A stretch of DNA of 14,244 nucleotides from Lachnospiraceae bacterium (GTDB lineage: Bacteria > Bacillota_A > Clostridia > Lachnospirales > Lachnospiraceae): assembly GCA_028694115.1 (NCBI GenBank), contig JAQUUB010000110.1:1-14244 (forward strand), in the 5' to 3' direction. The notes beneath the pieces are model-generated. The model did no database searches and had not been told where the DNA came from. It saw nothing but the letters and a program-made list of their open reading frames with translations. This document shows, in pieces, positions 12,036 through 14,244 of this stretch (the stretch's first letter is position 1; each line of letters opens with the position of its first letter). The position numbers and the translations under genes are program-made.

Positions 12036-12269
12036 ATGAAAATGAAACTCTATCATGGAAGCCAAGTTTTAATAGATGATGTAGCATTTTGCTCAGAAAC
12101 ATATTTTACTGATGATATTGAAGTTGCAAAACAATACGGAGATATTATTTATGAAATAGATGTTCCAGAGCATAAGATGTGCGCTTTTCAAAAGGATTCC
12201 CTAGATGAACATTATATAAGCAGCTGCCTCATACCTATAAGTGAATTTAAAATAACTAAACATAGTTGA
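12036..12269 (+). CDS. Small ADP-ribosyltransferase-like protein, 77 aa
   Basis: MKMKLYHGSQVL (1-12), TYFTDDIEVAKQYGD (23-37) and IIYEIDV (38-44) follow the pattern YHGS ... F-T-D-x-x-x-A-x-x-YG ... IYEI seen in ADP-ribosyltransferase-fold proteins, where the His-containing strand binds NAD. It is very short, about half a usual ART, and I see no clear C-terminal catalytic Glu in a Q/E-x-E setting; ISSCLIPISEF may stand in its place. It may be a minimal ART, or a fold without activity. A second Met (12042) is an alternative start. Confidence 0.5.
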   Translation: MKMKLYHGSQVLIDDVAFCSETYFTDDIEVAKQYGDIIYEIDVPEHKMCAFQKDSLDEHYISSCLIPISEFKITKHS

Positions 12270-12277
12270 ACCAAAAT

Positions 12278-13258
12278 ATGAAAATAATAGTAACATGCTC
12301 TGGCGGAAAGGATAGTGTAGCATCACTTATCTGGATGCAGAATAACGGCTATAAGAATTTTGAAGTTGTGTTTTGCGACACGAGCTGGGAGAGCGAAATA
12401 ACGTATGATTATATCGAAGATCTACAACAAAAATTAGGCATAACATTCACATTCTTAAAATCAAAGGTGTATGACGGTTTTATTGATTTATCAAGAAAAA
12501 AGAAGAGATTTCCATCAACACGAGCAAGATTCTGCACTTCCGAATTGAAGTCTATACCAATGATAGACTATATACTTGATGTCGTTAAGGATGACATTCT
12601 TGTAATCCAAGGCATTAGGGGTTCTGAAAGCGAAAGTAGGTCTAAGATGGCCGCGCAATGTAATTACTTTAAGTACTACTTAGAACCAATCGAAACAAAT
12701 TCATCCCTGTTGCCAAAGCTTGTAAAAAAAGCTACTGTCGAGAAAGTGGAAAAAAAGAGGCTGAATATAATTAGTAAAATTGAAAAAGTAAAGGCTCGTA
12801 TTGCTATGGGAAAGGAAGATGCTAAATATCATACTTATCGAAGGAAAGAAGTGTTGTCTTATTGTAAAAAGTTTGGCACAGATATTTTACGCCCAGTATT
12901 TTATTGGAGCGGAATGGATGTTATAAATTATGCTATTGACAATAACATAGACATTAATCCCCTCTACAAATTGGGCATGAAGCGTGTCGGTTGTTTCCCC
13001 TGCATTATGTGCGGACTGGCTGAAATTCATCAGATTGCTACACGCTTTCCAGAACGGATAGAAGAAATTGCCCGGTATGAGTTGGAACTAAACTCTTCAT
13101 TCTTCGGACCAGACAAAATACCTTCAAAATATTATAAAGGAAAATATCCTTTAATAAAGGACGTGGTTAAGTATGCTGCAGGCAAATATGAGGCGGGACT
13201 ACTCTTCGATGACAGCGAAGCAACAAGCTGTATGAGTTATTACGGACTTTGCGAATAG
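12278..13258 (+). CDS. PP-loop ATP pyrophosphatase, PAPS reductase-like
   Basis: 326 aa from ATG 12278 (a TTG 12 bases upstream is less likely). The PP-loop SGGKDS (8-13) in MKIIVTCSGGKDSVASLIWM activates a substrate with ATP. Also visible: VFCDTSWESEITYDYI (residues about 31-46), RARFCTSELK (about 85-94) and GIRGSESESRSKM, all typical of the PAPS reductase/adenine nucleotide alpha-hydrolase group in phages. A middle Lys-rich insert is followed by RVGCFPCIMCG with C239, C242 and C245. Such enzymes reduce sulfate or transfer sulfur; DndC, of DNA phosphorothioation, is a distant relative. No other Dnd gene is seen here. Sole gene in the window ending in TAG. Confidence 0.85.
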   Translation: MKIIVTCSGGKDSVASLIWMQNNGYKNFEVVFCDTSWESEITYDYIEDLQQKLGITFTFLKSKVYDGFIDLSRKKKRFPSTRARFCTSELKSIPMIDYILDVVKDDILVIQGIRGSESESRSKMAAQCNYFKYYLEPIETNSSLLPKLVKKATVEKVEKKRLNIISKIEKVKARIAMGKEDAKYHTYRRKEVLSYCKKFGTDILRPVFYWSGMDVINYAIDNNIDINPLYKLGMKRVGCFPCIMCGLAEIHQIATRFPERIEEIARYELELNSSFFGPDKIPSKYYKGKYPLIKDVVKYAAGKYEAGLLFDDSEATSCMSYYGLCE

Positions 13259-13275
13259 TTCAAATACGAACAAAA

Positions 13276-13479
13276 ATGAAAGAGGTAAAATTAAATGAAA
13301 TATTCGAACATAAAGGAGTAACGCTTCAATGCGTGAAAGAGCATCCAAATAGAATATGTGCCGGATGCTACTTTGAAGGATGCCTTAATAGATGCAACGA
13401 ACTTGTTTGCCTTAGTGAGGATAGGGATGATAAACACAATGTAATATTTATAAAAGTAAATCAAAATGAAAATATGTAA
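13276..13479 (+). CDS. Small Cys-rich hypothetical protein, 67 aa
   Basis: ATG 13276 is used; the longer frame starts with a TTG inside the upstream gene. MKEVKLNEIFEHKGVTLQCV leads into a cysteine cluster: C at 19, then RICAGCYFEGCLNRCNELVC with five cysteines, and the end HNVIFIKVNQNENM. Six cysteines in about 26 residues could bind zinc or an iron-sulfur cluster, or form disulfides. From memory, similar short proteins recur in Bacteroidota phages. Overlaps the next gene by 14 bases. Confidence 0.65.
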   Translation: MKEVKLNEIFEHKGVTLQCVKEHPNRICAGCYFEGCLNRCNELVCLSEDRDDKHNVIFIKVNQNENM

Positions 13480-13777
13480 TAAATGTAATAGAGAGCTTCC
13501 GGAGGAGGCTTTCTATTCAAAAAGACGGACTAACACCTGTTACGAATGCTTCAAAAAGAAACAACGTGAATACGAGAGGAACAGGAAAGCTAAAATTCAA
13601 GAAATGAAAATTGATTTAGTTAGAATAGAATATGAGAAGAAAAAGAGAGAAGAAAAGAAAAAGGAGGAAGCGTTGACCACCTGCAAAAAAGATTGCAAGA
13701 GGTACCCATGCTTTAGTGGTATAGACAACTTCAAAAGCAATTTCACATTAACGTGCGTAAATTTCAATAAAAGATAA
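13466..13777 (+). CDS. Zinc-finger protein with charged helix, 103 aa
   Basis: MKICNKCNRELPEEAFYSKR followed by TNTCYECFKKKQ gives two CxxC pairs (4/7 and 25/28), a zinc ribbon like those before HNH domains, yet no HNH residues follow. Residues about 32-68 are a Lys/Glu-rich helix (EYEKKKREEKKKEEA). Three more cysteines come in TCKKDCKRYPCF, and a last one in LTCVNF near the end. It may be a relative of HNH proteins that lost its nuclease part, or a stand-alone nucleic-acid binder. Confidence 0.7.
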   Translation: MKICNKCNRELPEEAFYSKRRTNTCYECFKKKQREYERNRKAKIQEMKIDLVRIEYEKKKREEKKKEEALTTCKKDCKRYPCFSGIDNFKSNFTLTCVNFNKR

Positions 13778-13790
13778 TACAAACAACTTT

Positions 13791-13814
13791 GCTCACCTTA
13801 TATATGAGGCGAGC
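13791..13814 (+). promoter_or_regulatory. Intergenic hairpin
   Basis: GCTCACCT (13791-13798) pairs with AGGCGAGC (13807-13814) over 8 positions with one A/C mismatch and a TATATATG loop. It is in the 75-base gap between two genes, 39 bases before the next ATG. No T-run follows, so it is a poor intrinsic terminator. It could be a processing or regulatory hairpin. Confidence 0.4.
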
Positions 13815-13852
13815 AGAAATAACATCAATACAATTCATTTAAAACAAACAAC

Positions 13853-14116
13853 ATGGGAACATTCATTCGTATAGTAAAACCAAGATTGCCAAGAAAAGTA
13901 AAGAAAGAAGCTAAGAAAATAAGCATCATGCATATACCTGCATCACTTGATGTTGTAATCAGAGTAGTTGGGAAGCCAAACAGGACCACACACAAGGTGA
14001 TAGATAGATACCGGCTTGAAAGAATGAGGATGGTTAGATCATTCCTAGCCATGAGAAGAATGAGAGAAGTGCTTTCACAAGAATGCATAGGGAATGAGGA
14101 AGAAAACTCATTATGA
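13853..14116 (+). CDS. Basic hypothetical protein, 87 aa
   Basis: Preceded by A/C-rich TTTAAAACAAACAAC, a good Bacteroidota-type start context, and by the largest gap in the right half of the window, so it may begin a new unit. The product is strongly basic: MGTFIRIVKPRLPRKVKKEA, then a strand-like DVVIRVVGKPNRTTHKV and an Arg/Met-rich helix (ERMRMVRSFLAMRRMREVL). No family recognised. Nucleic-acid binding is possible from charge alone. Confidence 0.65.
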   Translation: MGTFIRIVKPRLPRKVKKEAKKISIMHIPASLDVVIRVVGKPNRTTHKVIDRYRLERMRMVRSFLAMRRMREVLSQECIGNEEENSL

Positions 14117-14244
14117 GCACATAGCCGAAGAAAGGAGTGCGGCAGAACGATTACTGGAGAAGGTAAAAAAGAATAAATCTGAAACAGTAAAAATTACACT
14201 CCGGGACAACTCGCATACAACATTCTTTGTCAAGAAAGACAAAT
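14094..14244 (+). CDS. Hypothetical protein, 5' part (runs off the window)
   Basis: An open frame from ATG 14094, overlapping the previous gene by 23 bases, continues without a stop to the window end (about 50 codons). It begins MRKKTHYEHIAEERSAAERL, then LEKVKKNKSETVKITL and the strand-like DNSHTTFFVKKDK. The rest is missing, so no family can be judged. Confidence 0.5.
   Translation, partial: MRKKTHYEHIAEERSAAERLLEKVKKNKSETVKITLRDNSHTTFFVKKDK

Noticed and set aside
13256..13258. TAG recoding with a suppressor tRNA
   Set aside because: Only one gene ends in TAG, no long gene contains in-frame TAG, and no tRNA with anticodon CUA is seen.
13786..13806. Bacteroides promoter (TTTG at -33, TATATATG at -7)
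   Set aside because: The two boxes are only 7 bases apart, against about 19-21 expected, and the second departs from TAnnTTTG. No convincing promoter was found elsewhere either.

Overview
The window looks like the early (replication/recombination) region of a tailed phage or prophage of Bacteroidota, probably a gut Bacteroides-type host. Reasons: genes lie almost end to end on the + strand with ATGA or TAATG stop/start overlaps; start codons are mostly preceded by A/T-rich sequence instead of a clear Shine-Dalgarno motif; and the families fit (ERF annealing protein, NinB-like protein, DUF4494, SSB, HNH and VRR-NUC nucleases, a replication initiator beside a DnaB helicase, YopX, DUF551, HTH_39). 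The standard genetic code fits: nearly all stops are TAA or TGA and only one is TAG. I see no structural or packaging genes, integrase or lysis genes.

Layout. Positions 1-465 carry no credible ORF but are packed with hairpins, three of them closed by GNRA tetraloops. I read this as the 3' part of a large structured RNA, possibly of the ROOL/GOLLD type, which are known from phages and lie near tRNAs. A 52-aa membrane peptide (466-624) follows, then a second non-coding stretch (625-1380). That stretch holds an interrupted Leu-type tRNA-like gene (686-921), a normal tRNA with anticodon CAU (1056-1129), and a shrunken tRNA-like element (1224-1291). The spacers before the last two share an architecture: pseudoknot, GGGGA, a hairpin with a GAAAGA loop, then GCAACA directly at the tRNA 5' end. 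An intrinsic terminator (1320-1358) closes the RNA cluster.

From 1381 to 3916 there are small leader ORFs, ERF, an unknown coiled-coil protein, a NinB-like protein and DUF4494, ending near a strong terminator at 3946-3990. From 4025 to 7508 come a small HTH protein, SSB, an HNH protein, a VRR-NUC nuclease, a small Cys protein, the initiator and the DnaB helicase. The initiator gene contains about 11-bp-phased TAACAAGC repeats that are a good candidate for the replication origin, as in the lambda O gene.

Positions 7510-14244 are an accessory string of small genes: Cys-rich putative zinc proteins, an HTH_39 protein, the tail of a cytosine-5 DNA methyltransferase joined to an unrelated N-terminus, a KOW/SH3-like plus DUF1599 fusion, a cut-short ASCH domain, YopX, DUF551, a tiny ADP-ribosyltransferase-like protein, a PP-loop (PAPS-reductase-like) enzyme, and a gene running off the right edge.

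Together the central genes would form a replisome (initiator at an intragenic origin, DnaB, SSB) plus a recombination set (ERF, NinB-like, HNH, VRR-NUC). The 5' RNA cluster and the right-hand genes are probably for host takeover or genome protection, but those roles are inferred.
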